DNA of 7,337 nucleotides from Frankiales bacterium (GCA_025965755.1 JAOPWI010000315.1:1-7337), one strand, 5' to 3'; positions 1 through 6,123 are shown, counted from the stretch's first letter. Numbers and translations: made by a program. The notes: generated by a model not told the origin, from the sequence alone.

Positions 1-1283
1 GGCTCGGTCAGCACACCGACGAGGTGCTGCGCGAGTGGGCGCCCCGGCCGGCGCCGGCGCCGTCCCTGCCGCCGGGGCTGCCGCTCGCGGGGCTGAAGGT
101 GCTCGACCTGTCCTGGGTCGTCGCCGGCCCGCTGATCGGGCGCGCGCTGGCCGACTTCGGCGCGACGGTCGTGCGCGTGGAGTCGCAGAACAAGGTGGAG
201 ACCGCCCGGCTGATGCTGCCCTTCTACGGTGGCGTGCCGGGTCCGGAGAACGCCGCGCTGTACGTCAACTGCAACGCCGGCAAGCTCGGGCTGGCCCTGG
301 ACCTGTCCACCGAGCGCGGTCGCGACGTCGTGCGCGACCTCGCCGCCTGGGCCGACGTGGTGGTCGAGTCGTTCTCGCCGGGCACCATGGCCCGCTGGGG
401 GCTCGACGTCGAGACCCTGCGGGCCGCCAACCCCGGCCTGGTCATGCTGAGCACCTCGCTGATGGGCCAGACCGGCCCGCACGCCGCGCTGGCCGGGTTC
501 GGCAACCTGGGTGCCTCGCTCAGCGGCTTTCAGCACGTCGTGGGCTGGCCCGACCGGCCGCCCGTCGGGCCGTTCGGGCCGTACACCGACTTCGTCGGCC
601 CGCGGTTCTCCCTGGCCACGCTGCTGGCCGCTCTCGAGCACCGCCGGCTCACCGGAGAGGGCTGCTGGATCGACGTCGCGCAGGTGGAGGCCGGCGTGTT
701 CTTCCAGTCCTCGGAGGTGGCCGCCTTCTTCGGCGACGGCCAGGTGGCGCAGCGCCTGGGCAACGCCGACCTCGAGCACGCCCCGCACGGTGTCTACCCG
801 TGCCAGGACCAGGACGGGCGCGAGCGCTGGGTCACCATCGCGGTGCGCGACGACGGCGACTGGGGCCGGCTGGTGCAGGTGCTGGGGCTGGACGATGTGC
901 CGGCCTGGGCCACCGCCGACGGCCGCCGTGGCGACCGCGCGCGGCTGGACGACCTGCTCGCGCAGCGCACCGCGCCGCTGCGGGCCGAAGACGTCGAGCA
1001 GCGGCTGCAGGCCGTCGGCGTGCCCGCGCACGTCGTCTCCTCCAGCCGGGACTGGGTGCACGACGTGCAGCTCGCGCACCGCAAGCACCTGCTGCGGCTG
1101 CCGCACCCGCTGCACGGCGAGGCCGTCGTCGAGGCGCCGCGGTGCCTGCTGTCGGACACGCCGGGCGTCGTGACCGCTCCGGCCCCGACCTACGGGCAGC
1201 ACACCCGGCAGGTGCTCACCGACGTGCTCGGCTACCCCGCCGAGCGCATTCAGAGCCTGGCCGACGCGGGCGTGCTGACATGA
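1..1283 (+). CDS. Class III CoA-transferase (CaiB/BaiF family), C-terminal half of a probable tandem-domain protein; 5' partial
   Basis: Transfers CoA between carboxylic acids in the cytoplasm; donor and acceptor are unknown. The frame is open to the left edge (first full codon at base 3). A GTG at 24 could start a 419-residue protein, but the codons before it read LGQHTDEVLREW. That resembles the usual C-terminal end of this family and is echoed at this protein's own end (YGQHTRQVL, 1191-1217). I infer that a first CoA-transferase domain lies upstream, joined by an Ala/Pro-rich linker (about 39-92). The visible domain opens with GLKVLDLSWVVAGPLIG and LADFGATVVRVES, the family's N-terminal CoA-binding signature. 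The Asp of PYTD (588-590) sits where the catalytic Asp that forms the acyl-anhydride is expected, followed by LEHRRLTGEG. The stop overlaps the next gene's start by 4 bases (ATGA), implying co-translation. Family is near certain; the tandem fusion is inferred. Confidence 0.9.
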   Translation, partial: LGQHTDEVLREWAPRPAPAPSLPPGLPLAGLKVLDLSWVVAGPLIGRALADFGATVVRVESQNKVETARLMLPFYGGVPGPENAALYVNCNAGKLGLALDLSTERGRDVVRDLAAWADVVVESFSPGTMARWGLDVETLRAANPGLVMLSTSLMGQTGPHAALAGFGNLGASLSGFQHVVGWPDRPPVGPFGPYTDFVGPRFSLATLLAALEHRRLTGEGCWIDVAQVEAGVFFQSSEVAAFFGDGQVAQRLGNADLEHAPHGVYPCQDQDGRERWVTIAVRDDGDWGRLVQVLGLDDVPAWATADGRRGDRARLDDLLAQRTAPLRAEDVEQRLQAVGVPAHVVSSSRDWVHDVQLAHRKHLLRLPHPLHGEAVVEAPRCLLSDTPGVVTAPAPTYGQHTRQVLTDVLGYPAERIQSLADAGVLT

Positions 1284-2416
1284 CCACGCCGTACCAGGTC
1301 CGGGCCACCGACGCGCAGATCGCCGACCTGCGCCGGCGCCTGGCGGACACCCGCTGGCCGGACCAGCTGCCGGGAGCCGGCTGGTCGTACGGCACCGAGC
1401 TCGGCTTTCTGCAGCGCATCTGCCGCTACTGGGAGCGCGACTACGACTGGCACGGCTTCCACGCCCGGCTGAACGCGGCGCCGCAGTTCCTCACCGAGGT
1501 GGACGGGGTGCAGCTGCACTACTACGACGTGCCCGCGGAGCGGCCGGACGCGCCGGTCCTGCTGCTGCTGCACGGCTGGCCTGGATCGGTCGCCGAGCTG
1601 CTCGACCTCATCGAGCCGCTGTCCCGCCCGGCCGACCCGGCCGACGGGCTGCACCTGATCGTGCCGTCGCTGCCTGGCTACGGCTTCTCCGGGCCGACCA
1701 CCCGGCAGGGCGTCGACGCGCGCGCCGTCGCCGACGTCCTGGACGCCCTGATGGCCCGGCTCGGGCACGACCGCTACCTGGTGCACGGCGGTGACTGGGG
1801 GTCCTTTCTCGCGGTCCAGCTGGCCGGCCGGCATCCCGAGCGGGTTCGGGGCATTCACACGACGCTGCTGCCGATGACGGCGCCGCCGAAGCAGGTGCGC
1901 GACGAGGGCGTCACCGACGCCGACCGGGCTCGGCGCGCCGCGCTGCAGGCCTTCTGGGTGCAGGAGAACGGCTACCAGTCGATCCAGGGCACCAAGCCCC
2001 AGACGCTGGCCTACGGCCTCACCGACTCGCCCGCAGGCCTGGCCGGCTGGGTGCTCGAGAAGTTCCACGGCTGGACCGACGGGGACGGCGACCCCGACGA
2101 CTCGGTGCCCCGCGACCGCCTGCTCGACAACCTCAGCGTCTACTGGCTGACCGGCACCATCGGCTCATCGATGCGGCTCTACTACGAGAGCAACGGACCC
2201 GGCCGCGCGACGCCGCCACCTGCCGTGCGGGTGCCGACCGGCCACGCGTCGTTCCCGGCGGAGATCGGCGCGGTGCCGCGGTCGTGGGCCGAGCGGGCGG
2301 TCCCGCTCGTCCACTGGAGCGACATGCCCCGGGGCGGCCACTTCGCCGCCCTGGAGGCACCCGACCTGCTGGTCGCCGACCTACAGGCCTTCGCGCGGAC
2401 CGTCCGCTCAGGCTGA
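1280..2416 (+). CDS. Epoxide hydrolase, alpha/beta-hydrolase fold with EHN N-terminal domain
   Basis: Predicted to open an epoxide to a vicinal diol through a covalent alkyl-enzyme ester; 378 residues, the usual length for microsomal-type and fungal-type epoxide hydrolases. Residues 1 to about 110 form the EHN region (YQVRATDAQIADLRRRLADTRWP is typical), followed by the hydrolase core. Visible catalytic parts are the oxyanion motif HGWPGS (98-103), nucleophile D172 in HGGDWGS, charge-relay acid E328 in FPAEIGAVPRSW (26 residues before the His, the same spacing I recall for the Aspergillus niger enzyme), H354 in GGHFAALE, and a cap tyrosine at Y301 or Y302 that would polarise the epoxide. The set looks complete. 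ATG at 1280 overlaps the preceding stop and has no clear ribosome site, so expression probably depends on coupling to the CoA-transferase. No signal peptide or membrane anchor is seen. The physiological epoxide is unknown. Its last 9 bases overlap the end of the opposing SDR gene. Confidence 0.92.
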   Translation: MTTPYQVRATDAQIADLRRRLADTRWPDQLPGAGWSYGTELGFLQRICRYWERDYDWHGFHARLNAAPQFLTEVDGVQLHYYDVPAERPDAPVLLLLHGWPGSVAELLDLIEPLSRPADPADGLHLIVPSLPGYGFSGPTTRQGVDARAVADVLDALMARLGHDRYLVHGGDWGSFLAVQLAGRHPERVRGIHTTLLPMTAPPKQVRDEGVTDADRARRAALQAFWVQENGYQSIQGTKPQTLAYGLTDSPAGLAGWVLEKFHGWTDGDGDPDDSVPRDRLLDNLSVYWLTGTIGSSMRLYYESNGPGRATPPPAVRVPTGHASFPAEIGAVPRSWAERAVPLVHWSDMPRGGHFAALEAPDLLVADLQAFARTVRSG

Positions 2417-3187
2417 CGGACGCGAGAACGGCGAGCCGCCCGCGCTGACCTCGAGGCGCTGGCCGGTCACCATCTGCACGCCGGGCGCGACGAGGAACGA
2501 CACGACCTCGGCGACGTCCTCGGGCCGCGCCACCCGGCCCAGCAGCGTGTGGTCGTCCAGAGCGCCCGCCCCGTCGGCGCCGGTGACCGCGCGGGCCAGC
2601 CGGTCGCCCATGTCGGTGACGGTGAGCCCCGGGGCGACGATGTTGACGCGCACGCCGTTGCTGCCCTCCTCCACCGCCAGCGTCCGGGCCAGCGCCTCGA
2701 GGGCCGCCTTCGCCATCATGTACGGCGCGCCGCCCGGGGAGGCGGTGTTGGTCGCGACGCTGGACACCATGACGATGTCGCTGCGCGGCTGCTGGCGCAG
2801 CGCAGGCAGGGCGAGCGCGGCGAGGTGATGCGCGCCGACCGCGTGCACGCCGAGCAGCCGCGCGGGCTCCTTGGGGTCGGTGTCGGCGACGAAGCGTCCG
2901 CGGCTGGCGATGCCGGCGTTGCACACCAGGGCGTCGAGGCGGCCGAAGTCGGTCAGCACCCGCTGGACCATGTCGGCGTCCTCGTCGTAGGACGCGACGT
3001 CCGCGCGGTAGGCGACCGCTCGGCGCCCCTCCTTCTGCACGGCGGCGACGACGGCGGCCGCAGCCTGCTCGTCGCGGGCGTAGTTCACCGCCACGTCGAA
3101 GCCGTCCGCAGCCAGCCGCTGTGCGATCGATGCGCCGATGCCCCTGCTGCCGCCCGTGACCAGTGCCACGCGTGCGCCGTCCGTCAT
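2408..3187 (-). CDS. Short-chain dehydrogenase/reductase (FabG-like classical SDR)
   Basis: NAD(P)-dependent alcohol/ketone oxidoreductase of 259 residues, normal for a classical SDR. The Rossmann nucleotide motif is TGGSRGIG (11-18). Arg15 and the NYARD stretch after beta-2 (35-39), with no acidic residue at the end of beta-2, favour NADP(H) over NAD(H). Other motifs are CNAG (89-92), catalytic S143, Y156 and K160 (YMMAK), and PG after beta-6 (APGLTVTDM). The helix-4 position that is usually Asn (VNxxG) reads GVHAVG, so His115 occupies it. The C-terminal GQRLEVSAGG is the usual SDR ending. The ATG is chosen because AGGAGG lies 4 bases upstream. The gene runs opposite to its neighbours, is divergent from the first thiolase and overlaps the end of the epoxide hydrolase gene. 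A role on a hydroxyacyl-CoA, or on an alcohol or diol from the epoxide hydrolase, is plausible, but the substrate is not readable. Confidence 0.9.
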   Translation of the reverse strand: MTDGARVALVTGGSRGIGASIAQRLAADGFDVAVNYARDEQAAAAVVAAVQKEGRRAVAYRADVASYDEDADMVQRVLTDFGRLDALVCNAGIASRGRFVADTDPKEPARLLGVHAVGAHHLAALALPALRQQPRSDIVMVSSVATNTASPGGAPYMMAKAALEALARTLAVEEGSNGVRVNIVAPGLTVTDMGDRLARAVTGADGAGALDDHTLLGRVARPEDVAEVVSFLVAPGVQMVTGQRLEVSAGGSPFSRPSA

Positions 3188-3191
3188 GCCG

Positions 3192-3197
3192 CCTCCT
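3192..3197 (-). promoter_or_regulatory. Ribosome binding site of the minus-strand SDR
   Basis: On the minus strand this reads AGGAGG, a full match to the anti-Shine-Dalgarno complement, 4 bases before the ATG at 3187. It fixes the start of the SDR gene. Confidence 0.75.
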
Positions 3198-3263
3198 GAG
3201 GTCCTCGGCAGTGAAGCAGGTCATAGTCTGGAGCACTCCCGGGCGGTGCCCGGCCCCAGATGC

Positions 3264-3268
3264 GGAGG
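3264..3268 (+). promoter_or_regulatory. Ribosome binding site of the first thiolase
   Basis: GGAGG lies 5 bases before the ATG at 3274. The frame stays open back to 3163, but only the ATG at 3274 combines this site with the family's usual N-terminus (EAVVVEAVRTPIG), so it decides the start. Confidence 0.75.
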
Positions 3269-3273
3269 TCGTC

Positions 3274-4419
3274 ATGCGCGAAGCAGTCGTGGTCGAGGCG
3301 GTGCGCACGCCGATCGGCCGGCGTGGCAAGGGCCTGGCGCAGGTGCACCCGGTCGACCTGTCGGCGCTGGTGCTGGAGGCGCTCCGCGAGCGCACCGGCA
3401 TCGCGCCCGAGGTCGTCGACGACGTCGTCTGGGGCTGCGTCAGCCAGGTGGGTGACCAGTCCGGCAACACCGGCAGGTTCGCCGTGCTGGCAGCCGGCTG
3501 GCCGGAGAGCATCCCCGGGACGACCGTCAACCGGGCCTGCGGCTCGAGCCAGCAGGCGCTCGACTTCGCGGCGCAGGCCATCATGTCCGGGCAGGCCGAC
3601 GTCATCGTGGCCGGCGGCGTCGAGTCGATGAGCATCGTCCCGCTGGGGGCGGCGCGCGCGACCGGCGTGCCGTACGGCCCGAAGATGACCGGGCGCTACG
3701 GCATGCCCACGTTCAACCAGGGCCTGTCGGCCGAGATGCTCGCCGACCGCTGGCAGCTGTCGCGCACCGACGTCGACGCGTTCTCGGCGCTCAGCCACGC
3801 GCGTGCCGCGGCGGCGCAGGACTCCGGTGCGTTCTCCTCCCAGATCGTCCCGGTCGACACCCCGACCGGCACGGTCAAGGACGACGAGGGGATCCGGCGC
3901 GGCACGACGACCGAGACGCTGGCTGCCCTCAAGCCGGCCTTCTCCGAGACCGGCGTCATCACCGCCGGCAACTCCTCGCAGATCTCCGACGGCGCCGCCG
4001 CGCTGCTCGTGATGACGCCGGAGAAGGCGGCGGAGCTCGGGCTGACACCGATCGTCCGCTACGTGGGCGGCGCGGTCGTCGGCGACGACCCGGTCGCGAT
4101 GCTGACCGCCCCCATCCCGGCCACGGCCAAGCTGCTGCAGCGCACGGGGGTGTCCATCGGGGACATCGGCGTCTACGAGGTCAACGAGGCGTTCGCGCCG
4201 GTGCCGCTGGCCTGGCTCAAGGAGACCGGCGCGGACCCGGAGCGGCTCAACCCGCTCGGCGGCGCGATCGCGCTCGGCCACCCGCTGGGCGCCTCCGGCG
4301 CCATCCTGATGACCCGGATGATCCACCACATGCGCGACCAGCAGCTGCGCTACGGGCTGCAGACCATGTGCGAGGCGGGCGGCACCGCCAACGCCACTCT
4401 CGTCGAGCTGGTCGGCTGA
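3274..4419 (+). CDS. Thiolase (acetyl-CoA C-acyltransferase family), FadA6-like
   Basis: Cytoplasmic degradative-type thiolase of 381 residues, expected to cleave a 3-ketoacyl-CoA with free CoA into acetyl-CoA (or another short acyl-CoA) and a shortened acyl-CoA. It opens with the family start EAVVVEAVRTPIGRR. The active site is complete: nucleophile C89 in NRACGSSQQA, the NEAF loop N304-F307, H336 in ALGHPLGASG, and the second cysteine C366 in MCEAGG. SSQISDGAAALL is the usual mid-protein signature. From memory of the mycobacterial proteins, the run VDDVVWGCVSQVGDQSGN and the ending YGLQTMCEAGGTAN most resemble FadA6, linked to steroid ring C/D breakdown. Family is certain; substrate is inferred. 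It shares 51 of 74 residues (my hand count, residues 47-120) with the other thiolase here. The HSD10-like dehydrogenase follows after 2 bases, so the pair likely works on successive steps. Confidence 0.94.
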   Translation: MREAVVVEAVRTPIGRRGKGLAQVHPVDLSALVLEALRERTGIAPEVVDDVVWGCVSQVGDQSGNTGRFAVLAAGWPESIPGTTVNRACGSSQQALDFAAQAIMSGQADVIVAGGVESMSIVPLGAARATGVPYGPKMTGRYGMPTFNQGLSAEMLADRWQLSRTDVDAFSALSHARAAAAQDSGAFSSQIVPVDTPTGTVKDDEGIRRGTTTETLAALKPAFSETGVITAGNSSQISDGAAALLVMTPEKAAELGLTPIVRYVGGAVVGDDPVAMLTAPIPATAKLLQRTGVSIGDIGVYEVNEAFAPVPLAWLKETGADPERLNPLGGAIALGHPLGASGAILMTRMIHHMRDQQLRYGLQTMCEAGGTANATLVELVG

Positions 4420-4421
4420 CG

Positions 4422-5189
4422 GTGCGCCTCGACGGCAGCTCCTGCCTCGTCACCGGTGGCGCCTCCGGGCTCGGCCTCGCCACCGCGCGGCGGCTCGTGC
4501 AGGCCGGCGCCGCAGTCGTCCTGCTGGACCTGCCCTCCTCGCCGGGCGAGCAGGTGGCGGCCGACCTCGGCACCGACGCACGCTTCGTCGCCGGCGACAT
4601 CACCGACGAGGCCGGCGTCAACGCTGCGCTCGACGCGGCGGAGCAGCTGGCGCCCGTGCGCGGCGTGGTGCACTGCGCCGGTCGCGGCGGCGACCGCATG
4701 CGCATCCTGGACCGCGAGGGCCAGCCGGGGTCGCTGGAGAGCTTCGAGCAGGTCCTCAAGGTCAACCTTGTCGGCACCTACAACGTGCTGCGCCTGTCGG
4801 CCGCCCGGATGGCCCGCAACGACCTGCAGGACGGCGACCGCGGCGCGATCGTGCTGACGGCCTCGGTCGCCGCGTTCGACGGCCAGATCGGCCAGACGTC
4901 CTACGCCGCCTCCAAGGCCGGCGTGCACGGCATCACGCTGGTCGCTGCGCGCGACCTGGCGAGCAAGCAGATCCGGGTCAACACCATCGCGCCCGGCATC
5001 TTCGACACCCCCATGCTGGCCCGGCTCCGCGACGACATCCGCGAGGGGCTGGCTGCCTCCGTACCGCACCCGGCCCGGCTGGGCGACCCGGACGACTACG
5101 CGCACATGGCCCTGAGCCTGCTGGAGAACGGCTACGTCAACGGGCACACGATGCGGCTGGACGGCGCCATCCGGATGGCGCCTCGCTAG
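4422..5189 (+). CDS. HSD10-like short-chain dehydrogenase, probable 3-hydroxyacyl-CoA dehydrogenase
   Basis: Likely oxidises a 3-hydroxyacyl-CoA to the 3-ketoacyl-CoA used by the thiolase encoded just upstream; 255 residues, as expected for type II (SDR-type) hydroxyacyl-CoA dehydrogenases. TGGASGLG (11-18) binds the cofactor, and Asp36 at the end of beta-2 (VVLLDLP) indicates NAD+ rather than NADP+. The catalytic tetrad is complete: N115 (KVNLVGTYNV), S148, Y161 and K165 (YAASK). The segments ASVAAFDGQIGQTSYAASKAG and ASVPHPARLGDPDDYA closely match the HSD10 (17-beta-HSD type 10) subgroup. HCAG replaces the common NAG motif (84-87), a variation also seen as NCAG in that subgroup. The start is taken as GTG at 4422, 2 bases after the thiolase stop. 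There is no good ribosome site, so translational coupling is likely. A GTG at 4368 would add an Arg-rich tail inside the thiolase gene and is less likely. Confidence 0.92.
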   Translation: MRLDGSSCLVTGGASGLGLATARRLVQAGAAVVLLDLPSSPGEQVAADLGTDARFVAGDITDEAGVNAALDAAEQLAPVRGVVHCAGRGGDRMRILDREGQPGSLESFEQVLKVNLVGTYNVLRLSAARMARNDLQDGDRGAIVLTASVAAFDGQIGQTSYAASKAGVHGITLVAARDLASKQIRVNTIAPGIFDTPMLARLRDDIREGLAASVPHPARLGDPDDYAHMALSLLENGYVNGHTMRLDGAIRMAPR

Positions 5190-5992
5190 CGGTTCTGGTA
5201 CTCCGGCGGGCGCTTCTCCAGCCAGGCCGCCATGGCCTCCTTCTGGTCCGCGGTCTGCGACGTGAGGATCTGCTGGCGGTTCTCCAGCTCGACCGCCGCG
5301 TCGAACGACGGAATCTCGATGGCCAGCCACATGCCCTGCTTGGTCAGCTCGAGCGACAGCGGGGGAGCGGCCAGCAGCTGGTCGACCGTGAGCTCGACCC
5401 GCGCGTCGAGCTCGTCGGGGTCGACCACGTCGGCGAGCAGGCCGAAGTGCAGCGCCTCGTCGGCCGAGAACCGCCGGCCGGTCAGCATGAGCTCGTGCGC
5501 GCGCCCCGCCCCGAGCAGCCGGGGGAGCATCCACGAGACGCCGATGTCGCAGCCGGAGTAGCCGACCCGGATGAACGACGCCGCGAACACCGCGCTGCTG
5601 GACGCCAGGCGCACGTCGCTCGCGCAGACCAGGGCGAGCCCGCCGCCGGCCGCGGCGCCGTTGACGGCGGCGACCACCGGCTGCGGCTGCTTGCGGATGC
5701 GCTGCACCAGCCCGGCGATGTGGCGCTGGGTGGCCAGGCCCCTGTGCACCGCAGAGCCACCGTGGTCACCCGGCGCCTCGCCGTAGCCGCCCAGGTCCAG
5801 GCCGGCGCAGAAACCCTTGCCCGTACCGGTCAGCACGATCACCCGGCAGGTGCCGTCGACGGCCAGGTCGTCCAGCGCGTCGTGCAGCGCCTGGATCATC
5901 TCGGAGGTCATGGCGTTGAGCTGCTCGGGGCGGTTCAGGACCAGGCGGGTGACGCCCTTGCGGGGCTGCTCGACCAGGACGGTGCTGCTCAC
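5186..5992 (-). CDS. Enoyl-CoA hydratase/isomerase (crotonase) superfamily protein lacking both hydratase glutamates
   Basis: Crotonase-fold enzyme of 268 residues acting on an acyl-CoA. Family marks are TRLVLNRPEQLNAM near the start, FCAGLDL (61-67, first oxyanion-hole region), AVNGAAAGGGLAL (109-121, second oxyanion region) and the C-terminal EKRPPEYQNR. Aligned by eye to rat enoyl-CoA hydratase, the catalytic positions Glu144 and Glu164 are Ala120 and Phe140 here, so ordinary hydration is doubtful. Asp149 in VGYSGCDIGVSW lies near where some isomerases of this superfamily carry their acid. An isomerase or another CoA-thioester reaction is therefore as likely as hydration. GTG at 5992 is chosen because GGAGG lies 6 bases upstream; the 21-residue extension to 6055 is Arg/Pro-rich and unlike the family. 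The gene is divergent from the second thiolase, and its stop lies within the CTAG shared with the HSD10-like gene. Superfamily is certain; the reaction is not. Confidence 0.9.
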   Translation of the reverse strand: MSSTVLVEQPRKGVTRLVLNRPEQLNAMTSEMIQALHDALDDLAVDGTCRVIVLTGTGKGFCAGLDLGGYGEAPGDHGGSAVHRGLATQRHIAGLVQRIRKQPQPVVAAVNGAAAGGGLALVCASDVRLASSSAVFAASFIRVGYSGCDIGVSWMLPRLLGAGRAHELMLTGRRFSADEALHFGLLADVVDPDELDARVELTVDQLLAAPPLSLELTKQGMWLAIEIPSFDAAVELENRQQILTSQTADQKEAMAAWLEKRPPEYQNR

Positions 5993-5998
5993 GGGGGG

Positions 5999-6003
5999 CC
6001 TCC
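5999..6003 (-). promoter_or_regulatory. Ribosome binding site of the crotonase-fold gene
   Basis: On the minus strand this reads GGAGG, followed by six C and then the GTG at 5992. It decides the start in favour of GTG 5992 over the GTG at 6055. Confidence 0.7.
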
Positions 6004-6070
6004 GGGGCCGGGATCGCCGGGTGTGACGTGGGCCACTACCACGGGCGGCGCCCACGGGCTTAGGCTCCGG

Positions 6071-6084
6071 ATCAGTTTACTCAT
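6071..6084. promoter_or_regulatory. Imperfect palindrome, candidate operator
   Basis: ATCAGTTTACTCAT fits the symmetric pattern ATnAGTnnACTnAT (10 of 14 bases paired). It is AT-rich in a very GC-rich setting, and it lies between two divergent catabolic genes, 40 bases before the thiolase start and 78 before the crotonase start. That is a typical position for a TetR- or GntR-family repressor site, but no regulator gene is visible here and the match is to no specific known box. Confidence 0.35.
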
Positions 6085-6113
6085 TGCACCCGGCCGCCCG
6101 GCCGACCCAACAC

Positions 6114-6119
6114 GAGGAG
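6114..6119 (+). promoter_or_regulatory. Ribosome binding site of the second thiolase
   Basis: GAGGAG lies 4 bases before the ATG at 6124 and supports that start. Confidence 0.7.
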
Positions 6120-6123
6120 CTCC

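Larger units (their letters stand above)
3188..3273. promoter_or_regulatory. Divergent intergenic region between the SDR and first thiolase
   Basis: This 86-base gap must hold the start signals for both the minus-strand SDR and the plus-strand thiolase. It contains the two ribosome sites and a relatively AT-richer patch around 3218-3230. A 6-base inverted repeat, CCGGGC-GGT-GCCCGG, lies at 3239-3253 in the thiolase leader, and a smaller GAGG-T-CCTC repeat lies at 3198-3206 next to the SDR ribosome site. TAGTCT (3224-3229) fits a loose -10 pattern, but I see no convincing -35 partner. A promoter role is inferred from gene layout, and the exact elements are uncertain. Confidence 0.45.
5993..6123. 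promoter_or_regulatory. Divergent intergenic region between the crotonase-fold gene and second thiolase
   Basis: This 131-base gap is the longest non-coding stretch in the window and should carry promoters for both flanking genes. It includes the least GC-rich patch in the neighbourhood (about 6071-6085), an 8-base direct repeat CCACGGGC at 6039-6046 and 6052-6059, and a 7-base inverted repeat CGTGGGC/GCCCACG (6027-6033 and 6050-6056). TTTACT (6076-6081), or TAAACT on the other strand, is a weak -10 candidate in either direction, with no clear -35. I recognise neither the KstR nor the KstR2 operator of the steroid regulons. Promoter function is inferred from position. Confidence 0.5.

Noticed and set aside
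24..26. GTG at 24 as the true start of the CoA-transferase
   Set aside because: No ribosome site is seen before it, and the upstream in-frame residues look like the end of another CoA-transferase domain, so the gene more likely starts outside the window.
35..1279. Long open frame in front of and in frame with the epoxide hydrolase, suggesting a 793-residue fusion
   Set aside because: The upstream part is Arg/Ala/Gly-rich, overlaps the well-supported CoA-transferase in another frame and matches no family; it is open only because stops are rare at this GC content.
3239..3253. CCGGGC-GGT-GCCCGG as a terminator or riboswitch
   Set aside because: Only 6 base pairs, in the leader just before the thiolase ribosome site, and short GC repeats like this are expected by chance; kept only as a note in the intergenic entry.
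2133..3635. 500-residue minus-strand frame across the SDR and the start of the thiolase
   Set aside because: It overlaps the real SDR in a different frame, crosses the intergenic promoter gap and has no recognisable domain.
3184..4329. 381-residue antisense open frame opposite the first thiolase
   Set aside because: Composition is typical of a shadow frame (Arg, Gly, His, Asp-rich, no motif), and the sense strand encodes an intact thiolase.
5993..6055. N-terminal 21-residue extension of the crotonase-fold protein
   Set aside because: Arg/Pro-rich, not family-like, and bypasses the GGAGG site that positions GTG 5992.
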